In this document: one piece after another, positions 1 to 11,989 of the stretch | How the letters are laid out: each line of letters opens with the position of its first letter | Numbering within the stretch: position 1 is the first letter of the stretch | DNA from: Bryoerythrophyllum caledonicum | Taxonomy: Eukaryota; Streptophyta; Bryopsida; Pottiales; Pottiaceae | DNA: 64,000 nt | Assembly (NCBI GenBank): GCA_963971425.1 | Contig: OZ020521.1 | Location: 8,821,519 to 8,885,518 of the forward strand | Direction of reading: 5' to 3' | Translations under genes and position numbers: made by a program | The notes under the pieces: generated by a model | Told to the model about the DNA's origin: nothing | What the model saw: only the letters and a program-made list of their open reading frames with translations | Database searches by the model: none

Positions 1-2783
1 GGCCTTGTCTTTCTGTGTCTACTGTGAATGAGCATCCTTAAAATCCGATGTGGCTATCACATGCTAGTATGGCATGTCATTTCCAGAAAATGACCGAAAG
101 CTGATTTCCGCATTGGTATCAGGAGTGTCACCATAGAGGAAGTTGAATAACAAGCCTAAGGTGGACTCAGGAGTTGGAGGCGTTATAAATCCCTCTAGTC
201 CTGACGTGATATACATTGTGGAGGTAAAATCCCAGGTCGGTGTTTGCACAATCGGCTTGCCCCTCCCCGACACCACATTTGCCAACTCCACCATTCCATC
301 CCGGTTAGTGATAAACACCCCAGGATTCTGAGCCCTCCTGAACCTCTATGAATCTTTCCACTCCATAGCACCCAAAGTTCGGTTCACTTGATCTGTGATA
401 CTCCATCGAATTCCTCGAGTCTCATGATTGATGAAGTAGTAGACAAACATAACTGTCGCATTTGTTTTAATCCACTTGAGGACATAATCCTTTCTAAGGA
501 TCTTCTCAACATCCCTTGATTTCCTGATCATCAACTTCACTTTGTATTGGCTTATGAACCAGGGCCCAGAAGACCGCTCGACGACCACCTCCACTGAATC
601 AATATGTCCGCTGCTACTCAAATATGGCCTTCAACAACGGGGCGATGTCCTCCGACTTGCTAGAGGGGTTCAAGTTCGCCCCTCGCTTCTTGAAGAACTG
701 ACTTCCGCCATCATCCTTCAGGAGTCTGTCATGCCACATTTGGAGTATCTTGTTGGATATCTTTAGCTGAGTGGCGAGCTCAATATACTCCTCCTCCGAA
801 TATAACTCCTTGGTTGTCTTTGCCGGTAGGGCTTCTGTCTGAAGTAGTGCATCATCTCATTCTTCAGAAGCCGGAACTTCTTCTATACGAGACATTGGCC
901 GCGAAATCCGAGAGGAATGGCTGGCTTCTTGAGCGATTTTGTTGATTTGATTGAAACCGTCTTTGCAATCACCATCCTAGCCATTTTCTCAATCTCGCTA
1001 TCCCACATCAAGTACCGTGGTTGCAAATTGTTTTGTTTCAGAGCTCTAGAGGCAAATTGCTTTGCAGCCTCTTCTTCTTTGCCAAACTTCGTCCTCCTTA
1101 TCGTCATTGTCCTCGTCAGCGCTAGGAAAACTTGAATACTTCTCAAACGAGTTGAAAAGCAGTCCTTCTATCCGACTATCCTGGATACTCTTCCACATCT
1201 TAAAGAGGGCGTCGGACACGTACAAAAGAGGAAGTTTGGATTGACCACCGTGTTGTTCCACTTCAAGCTTCTTATCTGATCCGGCAAAAATTGCACCAGG
1301 TTTCTCCACCAACGTCTGCATTGAACCAAGCCTCAGAATCCAAACAGAGAACTAGGATTGAAAGCTCCTTCGATCAAGAGTGACCCTATATTTCAGCCAT
1401 GGAAGAGAAATGAGACGACTCACCTTGAACTGAACAATGTTTGGTGCGCCACAAATAGATGGCTTTGGCCTCCCTACATCTCTCCAGCTCTTCCTTGCGA
1501 TTTACAGCTGTGTGAGGTAATTACCTTCACTACGATTTCTAGCGAGGTCCTGCTTCAGAATCCTCAAGTAGTAAATGAGGGTCAAGAATTTATCGGGTGT
1601 TGTCCACACAATTGTGACGCAAAAGCTACTAGCATCCTTGGCGTCTCCAAGATTGAGAGTTCCCTCTTCAATGAGGAATTTGTGTACCGCTATACAATGT
1701 TGGCCACCAATTATAAAGAAATGCGTATCCGCATTGATGTCCTCTTTCTTGGGTTTCTCCAAAAAGTAATCGGCCACTACCAAATCAGAGTCGTCGATCC
1801 GCAGAGGTCCCCATAGCGGCATCACATATACATGCTGCAATGATGCCTGGGAAGGAAGGCATCGTCATCTTCTGGTCAACGAGTTGAGTAACTCGATGCG
1901 GATTGAGTGGACGATACACCACCACACTATCCGATGCTCTGTGTAGGTGAGATATATCCACTACCATGTTGGAACTGGCATCGTCAACCTTGAATAGACG
2001 CCGTCCAGATATATGGAGGACCCCAAATTTCCTCTCGTACAGCTCCTTAACTTGTTGAAGGTCCTTCGGAGAGTACTTAGCCACTGTTGTGTGTGACAAC
2101 TGCAGTGCTTTTGCTAATGTCATCCCCTCCTCCTTCGGATCTGACTTCTTCCGCTGCGCCTTCTTCTTAGAGGGTTTCCCTTGCATTGCAGTACTAGTCA
2201 TTGGTGGCCTCTTCCGACTCTTTGGGGGTGTGGGAGGAGTACTCTTCCTTCCGCTCTAGTTGGCCGTCTTGCACTGGGCCTGCAACTCGGCACACCCAGT
2301 CTAAATTGATCGATCATTGGGTCCCCTATGCCCGATTAGGAATCCAAAATCCTTAACCGTTGTACAATACTTGGGGCTCAAAGTAGTAGAATTCATCACA
2401 AGGCCATACACCCTCGAACATCTGGAACTCGTTAGGTACTCGCTAATGACAAGGAGGTAGAAGTTGACGAAGTCGGATTTCACTAGGTTCAGCACCCCAA
2501 GGTTCTTTGTCGTGAGCTATATGGGATCTCCGGCTGGCGCTTCTTGGTTGTTTATTAGGAGAATTGGCGCAATGCGAACTCTATCCTTCGCACTATCTCG
2601 CTCCCATGCCAATCCCCATTCGTAGACATTATCCGCCATGAAAAATACCGGTGGGTCTTCAGGTCCATCATACCTAATCTTCTTGAGCCCACAACTGATT
2701 GCCATGTACAACTTCACAGGGCACCAGTCCGAGTTCACGGAATCTGCCGTGATCAAATTGGCCCTGCACAATTGAAGAACCAC
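1..2783 (-). pseudogene. Decayed element gene with ParB-like GGQH domain
   Basis: Minus-strand coding similarity runs from about 2783 to the left edge in pieces broken by frameshifts and stops, so it may continue outside the window. The best-preserved part is 2201-1502. It has a lysine-rich N-terminus (GKPSKKKAQRKK), then VVYRPLNPHRVTQLVDQKM, then a frameshift near 1800-1840, then MPLWGPLRIDDSD and FFIIGGQHCIAVHKFLIEEG. An xRPLNxxxVxxLxxxM segment followed by a [DG]GQHxxxA motif is the layout of ParB/Srx-like folds, so a nucleotide-binding or nuclease-like role is possible. Acidic and lysine-rich pieces follow at 1321-883, then 621-346 and 318-64. I infer a mobile-element protein because of its decay and the minisatellite at its 5' side. 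The exact family is not recognised. Confidence 0.4.
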
Positions 2784-2859
2784 ATTGATATATTCAAGAT
2801 CCGTATAATCACCAATGAATATACCAGGACACTATGACATCTTCCAACGAGACTGCCAA

Positions 2860-3310
2860 GCGGGATCAATGGATCTCTCGATCAGTCCTAAAAATCCACT
2901 AGATCACTCACCATCTGCCGTTGAGGATTGGAATGATCAATTGACCCGTCGATCCGCAACAATGGAGGGATCCTCCGATCGATAAATGCCCATACCCGAA
3001 AGTGTTATATGGGGCAACGAGATTCATAGGCGAGAATATTCAGAGATCGAAGGATCATTCGATCTCATGTCATAGTATATGTGGATCTTGGGGTATCAGA
3101 GGATCCATCGATTGCAGAGGATCGGAGGGTCCATCAATTCAAGAAGATCGGAGGATCTATCGATCTCAGAGGATTGGAGGGTCCATCAATTCAAAAAATC
3201 GGAGGATCCATCAATCTCAGAGGATTGGAGGGTCCATCAATCCAAGAAATCGGAGGATCCATCAATCCCATTAGATTGAAGGATCCATCGATCACAGTAG
3301 ATGTCCGTAC
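2860..3310. repeat. GGATCCATCGAT-type minisatellite
   Basis: From about 3070 to 3310 the sequence is built of roughly 25-bp half-units forming about 50-bp units, alternating 'ggagggtccatcaattca' and 'ggaggatccatcaatc'. Looser copies extend left to about 2860. All three plus frames stay open across it, which is a by-product of the repeat. It lies just upstream of the decayed minus-strand gene at 1-2783. The same GGATCC(A/T)TC(G/A)AT words recur around the unrelated gene at 41.7-46.2 kb. Confidence 0.75.
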
Positions 3311-4300
3311 TAGAAGGTCGTCCGTACATTGTATCGTATATCTAATTCTAACGTAGCAAATATATTCATACCAACGGGCTGGGATGCAATTGAATAAAAT
3401 GAAATTGCAGCATTGCATAGCATACTGATACTTTTGTTGAAATTCTGGAAAACTATAAATCATATGTTTCAATTACATCTTGATTGACAGGTGATGGAAA
3501 CTTACGGATTCAGCCATTCCGGCCGCTCAATCAGGGCTTGCACCACGCCCACCATTCTTCTATCTATGAAGCACTACACAGGAGACAAATGGGATCACAA
3601 CCACTATTACAAGAATGTCAACTAAACATATTAAATCATAAACTAATTCAAATTGAAATGAACAAGCAACAATATTCATAGTATTGACCACCGTCTCCAT
3701 TTCAAAGTATCGCAAGTCTAAGTGCATTACCTAAGCTTTTGAGTTGTCAAAGCAAAATTAGATGGTGCTTCAAAGAGAAAATGAGATACTAATTAACAGT
3801 CTTATCTCTTAACCAAATTCAATCGCTGCACCCTTTTGTAATGATGCAATCGCTGAAGTCGCACGCCCTGAAATCGTATGGCGTTGGCGGCTAAATCCAA
3901 AACCATAACCCTGCGCTGCCCTCACAAAGACACTCGCCCACAGAATCACCACAGAATTACACTCGCCCACAGACTCACACTTGCAAATTAAACCTAACCC
4001 AAAGCTGAGAGGTTGCACAACATGATAAGCTACAACAAAGAACCGAATTTAGAAAGTGAGAGAGACGAGAGAGAGACAGGAGAGAGACGGGAGAGACGAA
4101 GTGAGAGTGAAGGAGAGGAAGTGGCAAACGGGAAGGACAGGGTGACACACGCGGAAATAATTTATTACAACACATGATTACTTGTAGTTGGATGTCGCCC
4201 TCATACCGCTATGTAGCTCTACCGCTGAGTGACATTTAACTCTAATCATAATGCTTTTCTCATCATGATTGCAACTGAGACTTTGGTTTTTCTTTTCAAT
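3311..4300. other. Non-coding stretch with GA-rich microsatellite
   Basis: No credible gene. A purine-rich GAGA tract lies at about 4055-4125 (gagagacgagagagagacagg and similar). The rest is ordinary AT-rich sequence with only short chance reading frames. Confidence 0.5.
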
Positions 4301-4905
4301 GACTGAATTTCTATTAAGAATATTCTTCTTTTAGTTTGAAGTTTTATTACATCCTAGATTACAATTTTTTCCAAATCCGACTTTTCATGAAAAAGTTATA
4401 GGGTTTTGAATTTTGTTTTGAGAAACCGGACACGTCGGGCACCATCATAAACTTTTGCTAGGACAGTCTATTGAATGTGAGATTTTCATTATTATCAAGT
4501 TAAAAAATTCCTTTCGTATTGTCCAAAAAAATTTATTGTCTTTAGTGAAAAATAGCATACTAGCCCAAGTCAAACATTTTCACACATTGGAACACATTGT
4601 CGGGCAAGGTACCAAAAAACCTCTTCCTTTGCTTATGAAACTTAGAGATCTTCTCATTTCATACTTTTTATTTTTTCCACAACAATATGTGGTATGAACC
4701 TTCCTATTGACCATTTGGATTATCAATCTAAAACATATTAAGTTTACAAAAAAATAAAACGTGCGTTGGCAATTTTTGAACCCCCACTTCTTGCATAGTT
4801 GTTTTGAATATGCTACACCCTTCTTCTACATCTAAAAATTGGCGAATAAGAAACTAACACCATGCTTAATACGATGGTATTGGATTTAAATCTTGTGTAG
4901 TGAAA
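4300..4905 (+). mobile_element. MITE copy (CCCCTAAA family), truncated
   Basis: This copy matches the better-preserved elements at 47841-48787 and 58962-59897 over the same landmarks in the same order: 'tgaatgtgagattttca', 'cacattgtcgggcaa', 'gaacc.ccact.cttgca' and 'atgcttaa.a.gatggtat'. It is in forward orientation. It lacks the last third of the family sequence and clear ends. It has no coding capacity. Confidence 0.6.
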
Positions 4906-5540
4906 ACTATTATTCGACTACATTATTGTGTATAACATTCTCATTTATTAACATTTGACTTCACAAATTAGTAACATTGTATCAACAATGCTTATTAGAC
5001 TTAAGATGAAACAATGATGGCTTTAAGAAATTAAAGACAAAAATTAGCTATCAATGTTTTGGACATCAAGAATTTTGGACATTATGTAGGCAAATAAAAT
5101 CACTTAAATTTTATTAACATTATGCATCGCAAATATTATCATTTGTATTCCTTGTACAAATTGTTTGAAAAAGCAACAATGTTCTTCTTATGTGTAACAA
5201 TGATATTCAAATAACTATAATTTATTGAACGACATCAACAAAATCTTTAATAGTTCACATGAAGCTATATTTGTCTCACTGAGCATTTAAGTTATTACCA
5301 TGCACATCATCCATATTAAATGTAATGTACAATGCTTTGGTAGCTTTGAACCTAGGTGCACAAAGAGGTAATTAATTTTTATTGCCAATGCAATTCTAAA
5401 CAAGTATTTTAAACAAGTTCCACTACATTTTGGCCTACCTCACAAATCCATGGAATTTATGAAAATTTTTGGACACAAGAAAGATGCCGTAGAGGCTATG
5501 AGTATACAAGCGAATGAATAGACCCTACACGCTGAACTCC
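4906..5540. other. AT-rich, nothing recognised
   Basis: No reading frame, RNA gene or repeat structure that I can support. Confidence 0.4.
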
Positions 5541-5960
5541 AAATGCTAGATTGTAGACCCTATAACCTAGATCCTAAATCCCAAATGCTAGATTGTAGAC
5601 CCTACAACCTAGATCCTAAATCCTATAACCTAGATCCTAAATCCTATAGTAACCTAGATCATAGACCCTATAACCTAGACCCTAAATCCCAAATGCTAGA
5701 TCGTAGACCCTATAACCTAGATCCTAAACCCCAAATGCTAGATTGTAGACCCTATAACCTAAATTATGAACCCCACATCCTAAGCCCTAAACCCTAAACC
5801 CTAAACCCTACGCAAGAAACTCTAAACTTTGAACCGTGAACTTTAAACCTTGAATCCTGAACTTTGAACCTTGAACCCTGAACTTTGAGCAAGGAACCTT
5901 GAACCCTGAACTTTAAGCAAGAAACCTTGAACCTTGAACCGAGATTACAAAACCCTAAAC
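5541..5960. repeat. Degenerate telomere-like repeats
   Basis: From 5541 to 5775 a 20-40-bp unit based on 'ccctataacctagatcctaaat' is repeated with variation. It grades into three near-perfect CCCTAAA units at about 5783-5805, the plant-type telomere heptamer on this strand. From about 5815 to 5945 a second motif, 'gaaccttgaaccctgaactt', repeats several times. This looks like an interstitial, decayed telomere-like tract and not a chromosome end, because unrelated sequence continues on both sides. Confidence 0.7.
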
Positions 5961-6114
5961 CATATACACAATGTACCTTATTAACCAGGATGTACCATGC
6001 ACCATAAGCCCTGAACCTGATTTACCGTTAACTTGGTAAGTACCAAACGTTGGACCCTTGTCCCTATGCATATTAGATGATCATGACTCGTATCCATTCT
6101 GAACTGTATGATGT

Positions 6115-6650
6115 TCATTTGAATTTTTTAACTGCAGGATCCTCATGATCATCCGACATCCTCATTTCCGTGGTAACATAAAAATCAAATTCTTTTGTTT
6201 GAACGCACGCTTCAGTCCACTTAACACTCAAGTCGAGCAACTCTTTGAACTTATCCTTGTTTGACATTGTTTGAAGCATTTCTTCAATACCGGAAACTAT
6301 ACCCTTATTAATCATCAGGTCATTAGAATTTGGTTCCAATGATTCTCCCGTTGAAGTGCTTGGCCCGGCATCCATTGTCTTAGATGCCATGCCTTCCAAA
6401 GTTTGAACATTTGAAACAATGGTTTTTTCTCTATCCGTATTTTTCCCCCTCGTTCTGCGTTACCATAGTCTTCACCTCCTACCATCACAATATTTTGAAT
6501 ATCTGATTGTACGGGGTCTTTTATCATCATTTCATCCAAAAAGTCTTTCGAGATCATAGTTGTTGCAGTTCGTAGAGACAATATCCCTCTGGAATGCACC
6601 CAATCGTCACTAAGCGCTTTCCAAAGTAACCGCTCCGGTTTCGTTCCCAC
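6115..6650 (-). pseudogene. Unrecognised coding remnant
   Basis: Two overlapping minus-strand frames (6650-6315 and 6399-6115) look like one coding region broken by a frameshift near 6330-6400. The downstream piece reads MEGMASKTMDAGPSTSTGESL, then a charged helical stretch (ELLDLSVKWTEACVQTKEF). It ends in a lysine-containing tail and stops at 6115. I do not recognise the family. The neighbouring TCCGGA-rich DNA and the coding region at 8.1-10.2 kb on the same strand suggest an element-derived origin. Confidence 0.25.
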
Positions 6651-6659
6651 AGAGACCTA

Positions 6660-8110
6660 ATGTTATTTTCCAAATACTCCAGATTACTAAACTTATCACA
6701 GCAAATCGTTTACGAGTTAGCAATCATCTTTACTTACGTAGGATAGATCCGGATCCTTCCGGAGCCAGATGTTATACAGCCGTGTCCGGAATGAAATTTC
6801 CGGAACGCCGAAGGGTAGTTTGATTTATCTCTGTTCCTCCTCAGAGAGTCTCCTAGAGTTTTTAAACGAGTGGCCGGAGTCCACTGATCCTGTTTTGTGT
6901 AAGTGGCTGGATTTCCCACTGCCCTGTGACTTTAAGTGGCTAGGCACCCACTGTCCGGAACTTATAGTGACCAAACACCACTCTTCCTACACTACTAACT
7001 GATGATTGGATTGCTGCGGCTAGACTTAGACTCTCACGACATCCGGAAGGCCTTTCGGACGCGGTCACAGAGAGCTAAGCCCAAACTACAACGATATTCC
7101 GGGGCGTACAGTTGCAATTCTCCGGAACAGAGGCTCACCGTTCGCTATGGTTATTCCATCTAGATCTTTTTATCAGGCTTTTTCCTATCTTAAGGAAGAA
7201 CTCCGGTCGCTGACTGGAATCTAGTTTACCACGGATTCTTCCGTGGACTAGAGATTACCAGGAACACCTCTGTAGTTCATCTCTTCCCTTCCTGGCTTCT
7301 TCCGGACCCTGGAGACTACCAGGAACACCTCTACAATAGTTCTCTCTAGCTCTCCCAGGCGATCTCGTGACACAAACCTAGATAATTTCCCCCTCCGTCT
7401 AAAAACTTGAGTTACACTATTCCGGACAAACCATTCACACAACAATACGCACAATAATGGATCAGGCTCTCACAAGTCATAAACACCACCCCAAAAGTAC
7501 CAGGGAGAAAATTTGAGTAGAAAGGAGTGAAGTTTATTTTGACCTGAGAAGAACAAGAACAAAAGGTTTTTGCCCAAAACCTCATTACTAAGTACTAGCT
7601 AAGTTCCTTCTAAACTTAGCTTTCCTCTTAGACAACTACGGGAAGTCCGCTAGATCTTATCTAAAAGATCCGAGAAATCCGGGAAAGTTCCAGATCTGAT
7701 CTGAGATCCAAAAATTACGGAACAGTTCCGTCTCCGGAATTCTAATTCTAATCTACAAAAACGGATAGTCGGTTCCATCAGCAGCCGGGTGCACTTGGGG
7801 CCCCATCGTTAATCGCTGCTGATTCGGAATCTAAACCCGAGAAAAGAAGGAAAAAGAAGACAAAGCCTAACTAATCCTAAGTTGGAGCTCTTGGGCCCTG
7901 ATTTCCTCCTACTCCGGCGGGAGGGGGAGATCTCCAACGGAACGCGCTACTTGCCCTTCGCCTTCTTTGACGTTGCCGGCGAAAGGTTGGTCTTCCGGGT
8001 CGTTGGTCCGGTCGTTGGAGGAACAGCAGCCACCGGAGTCTTGGCGTCCGGTGGTGGAGGGGGCTCTTCCGGTGATCCTTCTGAGACCGGAGGTGCTGGT
8101 GTTTCCGACA
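6660..8110. other. TCCGGA-rich non-coding DNA
   Basis: This stretch is dense in TCCGGA and CCGGA words (for example 6750-6780, 7040-7060, 7680-7740). It contains a two-copy direct repeat of about 61 bp around 'gactaccaggaacacctct' (7255 and 7311). It shares its composition with the minus-strand coding region that follows, so it may be the 3' non-coding part of the same element. No terminal repeats were found. Confidence 0.35.
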
Positions 8111-8360
8111 GGGATGTCTACATAGACGGACAGGGGCCTAAAAATAGCGGACGGACGGACAGTCGGACAGGACGGACAACACCCTTACCGGACAGATGCC
8201 TAGAATATTCCAGTGAATATGCCCCAAATCTATAGGAATATTCCCGAATATACTCGAATATATCCGAATATTCTAGGATATTCTCTACTGGACGGACAGC
8301 AGCCTCTATTGGACAGACAGCCGGACGGACGGACACTACCAGACGGACGGACGTTGGAAC
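8110..8360. repeat. GGACGGAC and GAATATTC simple repeats
   Basis: The C-terminal end of the 8.1-10.2 kb coding region consists of GGACGGACAG runs on both sides of an AT-rich patch of 'gaatattc'-type words (8205-8280). The coding meaning of this part is doubtful. The same GGAC/GTCC vocabulary recurs at 18.4-18.5, 20.3 and 37.7 kb. Confidence 0.5.
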
Positions 8361-10207
8361 AACCCTGGTTTCTGTTGCGGAAGCTGACCTAGTCTCCTGG
8401 ACCAAATCTTTGTAGCTTCCGGACGAACTCCTTTGTCTGGGCGCCAATCTCCGGGACATGGACCTTGGTGCAGCTGGGAGGTCGCCTTCCGCCGGAGTAT
8501 CTGGCAGACGCATGTTGGGTGGCGACAGTAGATCCGGAAGCTTCTTCAGGATCTCACTTGTACTCGGATTGGGGAGCACGATACCCTCCGTCGGTGTCCG
8601 TGGTGACGGAGTGTCGAGAGACTCCGGATTCACTAAGGTGCCCGGAGTTGGAGTGGTCTTGGTCGAAGCTTCCGAAGGAGCTGTGGTCCGCTCCGGGGTC
8701 GCGGCTTCTCCCGTTGTTGGTGCTGCTGGGTCTTCCAGATGGTCCTCGGTGATATTGTCGACCAACAGCTTCATCAGATTCCAGGTTCGTCCCATCTTCT
8801 CCGCTTGATCCAGGAGGAACCGGATGATGTTCGCCCTGGTGACCTTTTCCTTCTTCTCCACCAATTCGGTGAAGAGTTGACTCCGGTTGACCACATCGAT
8901 TGGTACCTCCAGAGCCTTCCGAACCTCTATCAGAGCAGCTGCGGAGGCGTTGGCCTTTGCCTCAGCCAATTTCCGGGCCGTCACCGCCAGCGTTGTCTGT
9001 CCGAGGTATTGCTTCACCTTCTTCTCCATCTCCGTACTGGCCTTGTACATGGAAGAGATTTGGGTGTGGAGTGCCTTCGTGTCCGTCTCCAGGTGCCAGA
9101 GTTCCTCCGCTCTGTTGATGGCGTCCTCTTGTCTGTCGACGTCCAGGCTCCGGAAGATTTGTTCTACGCTGGTGGTGATGATGTAGTTGGTGTCCCTAAG
9201 GAGGCCAACTCTCCAACCAATCTTGCGCAAGAGTTCGTCCATCTGCCGGAGCTGACCCTTGGAGTCCTCCCGGTCGACTTTCCTCTTCTTCCAGCTAGTT
9301 TCGCTGAGTGTTCGCACTCGTCTTCTCCGGACGTTGCGGAGGAGCTGCGGATTCCCGGACTCACCGGCTCGGGTTCCTTCCCTCGAGGTCTCTTCTTAGC
9401 CCTCTTGCCTTCCGGAGTTTCTGCAGGGGTGGTTTCCGGTGCTGGCTCCTTCCCTCCGGACTCTTCTTCCTCCGACTCATCTCCTCCGTACTTCTGGAAG
9501 TTGACGACCTCGTCGTACTTCCGGACCTCCGCCGGAGCTAGCTGCTGGTGGCGACAGTAGAGGTGCACCACATATGAGGCCAAAGGGGTTGCCGACTTCT
9601 TCACCTTCTAGAGATTGGCCACTGGGCGGTTGATGAGTTCGGTCATGAGCGTACCCCAGTCCACGACTATCTTCTCCCGGAGCGCTCCGAGAAAAGTGCA
9701 GGCCCACTCCGCCACCACCCGCTTCGGCTTTTCCGAATAGAAGATAGGGTTAAAAAACCCTAAGACGAGTTGGGCGTCGAGGTGCCGAAGGTCCTGCATG
9801 TTGTAGCCATCCTTTGGGTCCGCCAGTCCTCCAAATTCGTCCACCAGGAACTCGTCCCACCGTTCCACCACCTTGGTGCGGCCGGCCCGGAAGTCGTACG
9901 TGTGAGACCATTCTGGGACTCCCCATAGTTTCGGATGGGCTCTCATCAAACCCTTGTACATCTTGTCTGGGGTGCCCACCAGTTTCCGGACGTAGACCTC
10001 CTTCCGGATGCCCCAGGGAACCTTGAGCAAACCCTCGCATCCCATTGTCTTCAGGCTCGCTTTCAGCAGGTTATACTCGTCCATGTCTTCTGGGATGTCC
10101 GGAAGAACACGGGTTAAGGGTGGGATCGCAACTGCCGGCTCTTCGTCTCTCCGGCCGCGCCCATCTCTATCAGTTCGCTTCTTCTTGGCCATGGAGACCG
10201 TCTTCAT
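8118..10207 (-). pseudogene. Long unrecognised element-like coding region
   Basis: The ATG at 10207 opens a 199-residue block: a basic start (MAKKKRTDRDGRGRRDEE), then a globular domain with KLWGVPEWSHTYDFRAGRTK and VVERWDEFLVDEFGGLADP, ending near VVDWGTLMTELINRPVANL. A UAG at 9608-9610 is followed in the same frame by KVKKSATPLASYVVHLYC and a disordered acidic, proline-rich stretch. Near 9310 the reading shifts to another frame (9317-8118). That frame gives a heptad-like helical region (DELLRKIGWRVGLLRDTNYI to MEKKVKQYLGQ), then a Pro/Thr/Ser-rich tail running into GGACGGAC simple repeats. It could be a gag-like or structural protein of a transposable element, or a host gene with an intron near 9310. 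I do not recognise it. The codon bias is GC-rich compared with its surroundings. Confidence 0.45.
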
Positions 10208-10670
10208 CGAGCTGACCCAATTCCTTACTTTCTCTCAATGTTGTCCCTGCGCGCACCGCCCTCGCCAAAACTCTCCCTAACGGACGCACGTCCGTTCTAA
10301 CCGTCTAAGCTTCAAACCCTAACGGCCAGCGGTTAGAAAAATCGTAAGAGAGAGAAGGGAGAAAGAGAAAGTACGAGAGTAAGCGCTAGGCAGAACCTTA
10401 ACACGCGAAGAAGAAATGAAAGAAAGAGTTTTCTCCTCAAACCCCAGCCTTAAGTAGTCGGGCCGTTAGTACGGCTCATGATGACAGTTGATGGTGACCT
10501 TTCCGGCTGATGGTTCTGGATAACTGACTGCCCCAGAATTCCGGTAACTACTCCGGCTCCGCTTTTAATAGTTTTAGGCTTAATTAGGGTTTGCAGTCCG
10601 GCCCACCCGACTTTATTATTGCATCAAGACTATAGGCTGTATTCTAGCACAAACTATCGTAACTAATTAA

Positions 10671-11403
10671 CTAATTTTTTTGTTTTGGCCGGTATTTAAG
10701 GTTAACTTCCGGCACCATGTGGGAACGGAGTCCCACAATAGTTGACAATATATTGTCGACCACAATGTCCAAATGTTTTTCAGACTCCATCACAACGGCA
10801 ACGTCCTCCACCAAACGTTGTATTTCCGGCATGGTATCCACCGTGGTCATCCGACAAGGCCTTTTCTTCTCCTCCTCCAAAATATCCTTTGTCAAGGCCG
10901 ATTCAAGATTGAATAAATTGGGAATATGCTTCTGATTGCCCAATCCTAAGCGGATATTGTGTAATAGTCGGGAACGTGGTCCAATCCACCTTTTGTTTCA
11001 ATTCGACCTCGCTGTATACCATTGATAGTAGGCTGTAATTAAAAAATCCTTTGCTTCTTGGGCGATTCCCAAACAAAGCCCGCCAAACCTCCTCCACACG
11101 ATAAATGAAGTGGTCATCTTTGCACATCCACGGCTTTCAAGCAAAGTACGACGTATGACTTACATAGCAAACTCTTGGACAAAGTTTATCGATGTGGTAC
11201 ATCTTCACGTATTTCTTGCAGGTCTTGGATATCCAATATTCCTCCGTTTCAGCCTCCCAACCTTCCTCCGCTTGAATGTCTTCATTGTCCAAAATCTTCC
11301 ACTGCAGATCATGAGTAGCACCTTTTTATTTGATCATTTTCTTCGACCCTCCCCTTCCAATTTCACTCACATCCTCCACTACGATCTCCTTCTCCGTTGC
11401 CAT
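10671..11403 (-). pseudogene. Family X protein, copy 1 (degenerate)
   Basis: It starts at the ATG at 11403 (MATEKEIVVEDVSEI). The diagnostic segment is KTCKKYVKMYHIDKLCPR near 11195-11240, followed by a piece ending in KVDWTTFPTI and a helical C-terminal part at 10943-10671. Stops and frameshifts separate the pieces. The segment aligns with CTMCKRYVKMKHLMKLWPR in the coding region at 15.7-16.7 kb, and LLSMVYSEVELKQKVDWTTF aligns with MAMVWAEIVLHKDVDWRTV there. The two are therefore homologous. A short Cys-x2-Cys-x3-Tyr patch could be a zinc-finger remnant like those of DNA transposases, but that is inference. Confidence 0.45.
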
Positions 11404-11599
11404 GGTAACGCTTGTTTTTAAAAAAACAAGCGCCAACACTCCGGTATTTATTCGAGAATGAATGGTTTGGCAAATTATAAACGAAATATCCGGTCACAAT
11501 AAAAGGACCCCCATCTCCTCACCTAGTACGAGCAGCAAGTACCAAAAAAATTGTAATTGGAGCACATCCGACTCAGCATGAGAGGAGAGGAAGTGAGAA

Positions 11600-11704
11600 A
11601 AAAAAAGCGGCCGTCCGCTTGTATAGGCGGATGGCCGCCGAACCTAACCGGGCCGCCGTCCGAACCGTCGGACGGCCAATCGGGCGGGGCCACCAAGCCG
11701 GCAG
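11600..11704. repeat. GC-rich GGCCGTCCG patch before gap
   Basis: It contains GGCCGTCCG, its complement CGGACGGCC, and GGCCGCCGTCCGaaccgtCGGACGGCC, which can fold into a hairpin. It lies upstream of family X copy 1 and resembles the patch upstream of copy 2 (15340-15560). The N gap cuts it. Confidence 0.5.
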
Positions 11705-11904
11705 NNNNNNNNNNNNNNNNNNNNNNNNNNNNNNNNNNNNNNNNNNNNNNNNNNNNNNNNNNNNNNNNNNNNNNNNNNNNNNNNNNNNNNNNNNNNNNNN
11801 NNNNNNNNNNNNNNNNNNNNNNNNNNNNNNNNNNNNNNNNNNNNNNNNNNNNNNNNNNNNNNNNNNNNNNNNNNNNNNNNNNNNNNNNNNNNNNNNNNNN
11901 NNNN
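11705..11904. other. Assembly gap (200 N)
   Basis: Exactly 200 undetermined bases, the same length as the second gap at 39100-39299. Such a fixed length usually marks a scaffold join of unknown true size. Confidence 0.98.
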
Positions 11905-11989
11905 AATCCTATGGTTACAATTTCAATAAGTTCTTTGTAGGTTCTTAATCAACAAAGTAGAGATTAATCTAAAATTGCTTGGACCATTA

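Noticed and set aside
3002-3356. Three overlapping plus-strand open frames at 3.0-3.3 kb
   Set aside because: They are created by the GGATCC-type minisatellite, which lacks stops in all frames. No domain content.
7882-9560. Plus-strand open frames across 7.9-9.6 kb
   Set aside because: They are GC-rich shadows antisense to the better-composed minus-strand coding region at 8.1-10.2 kb.
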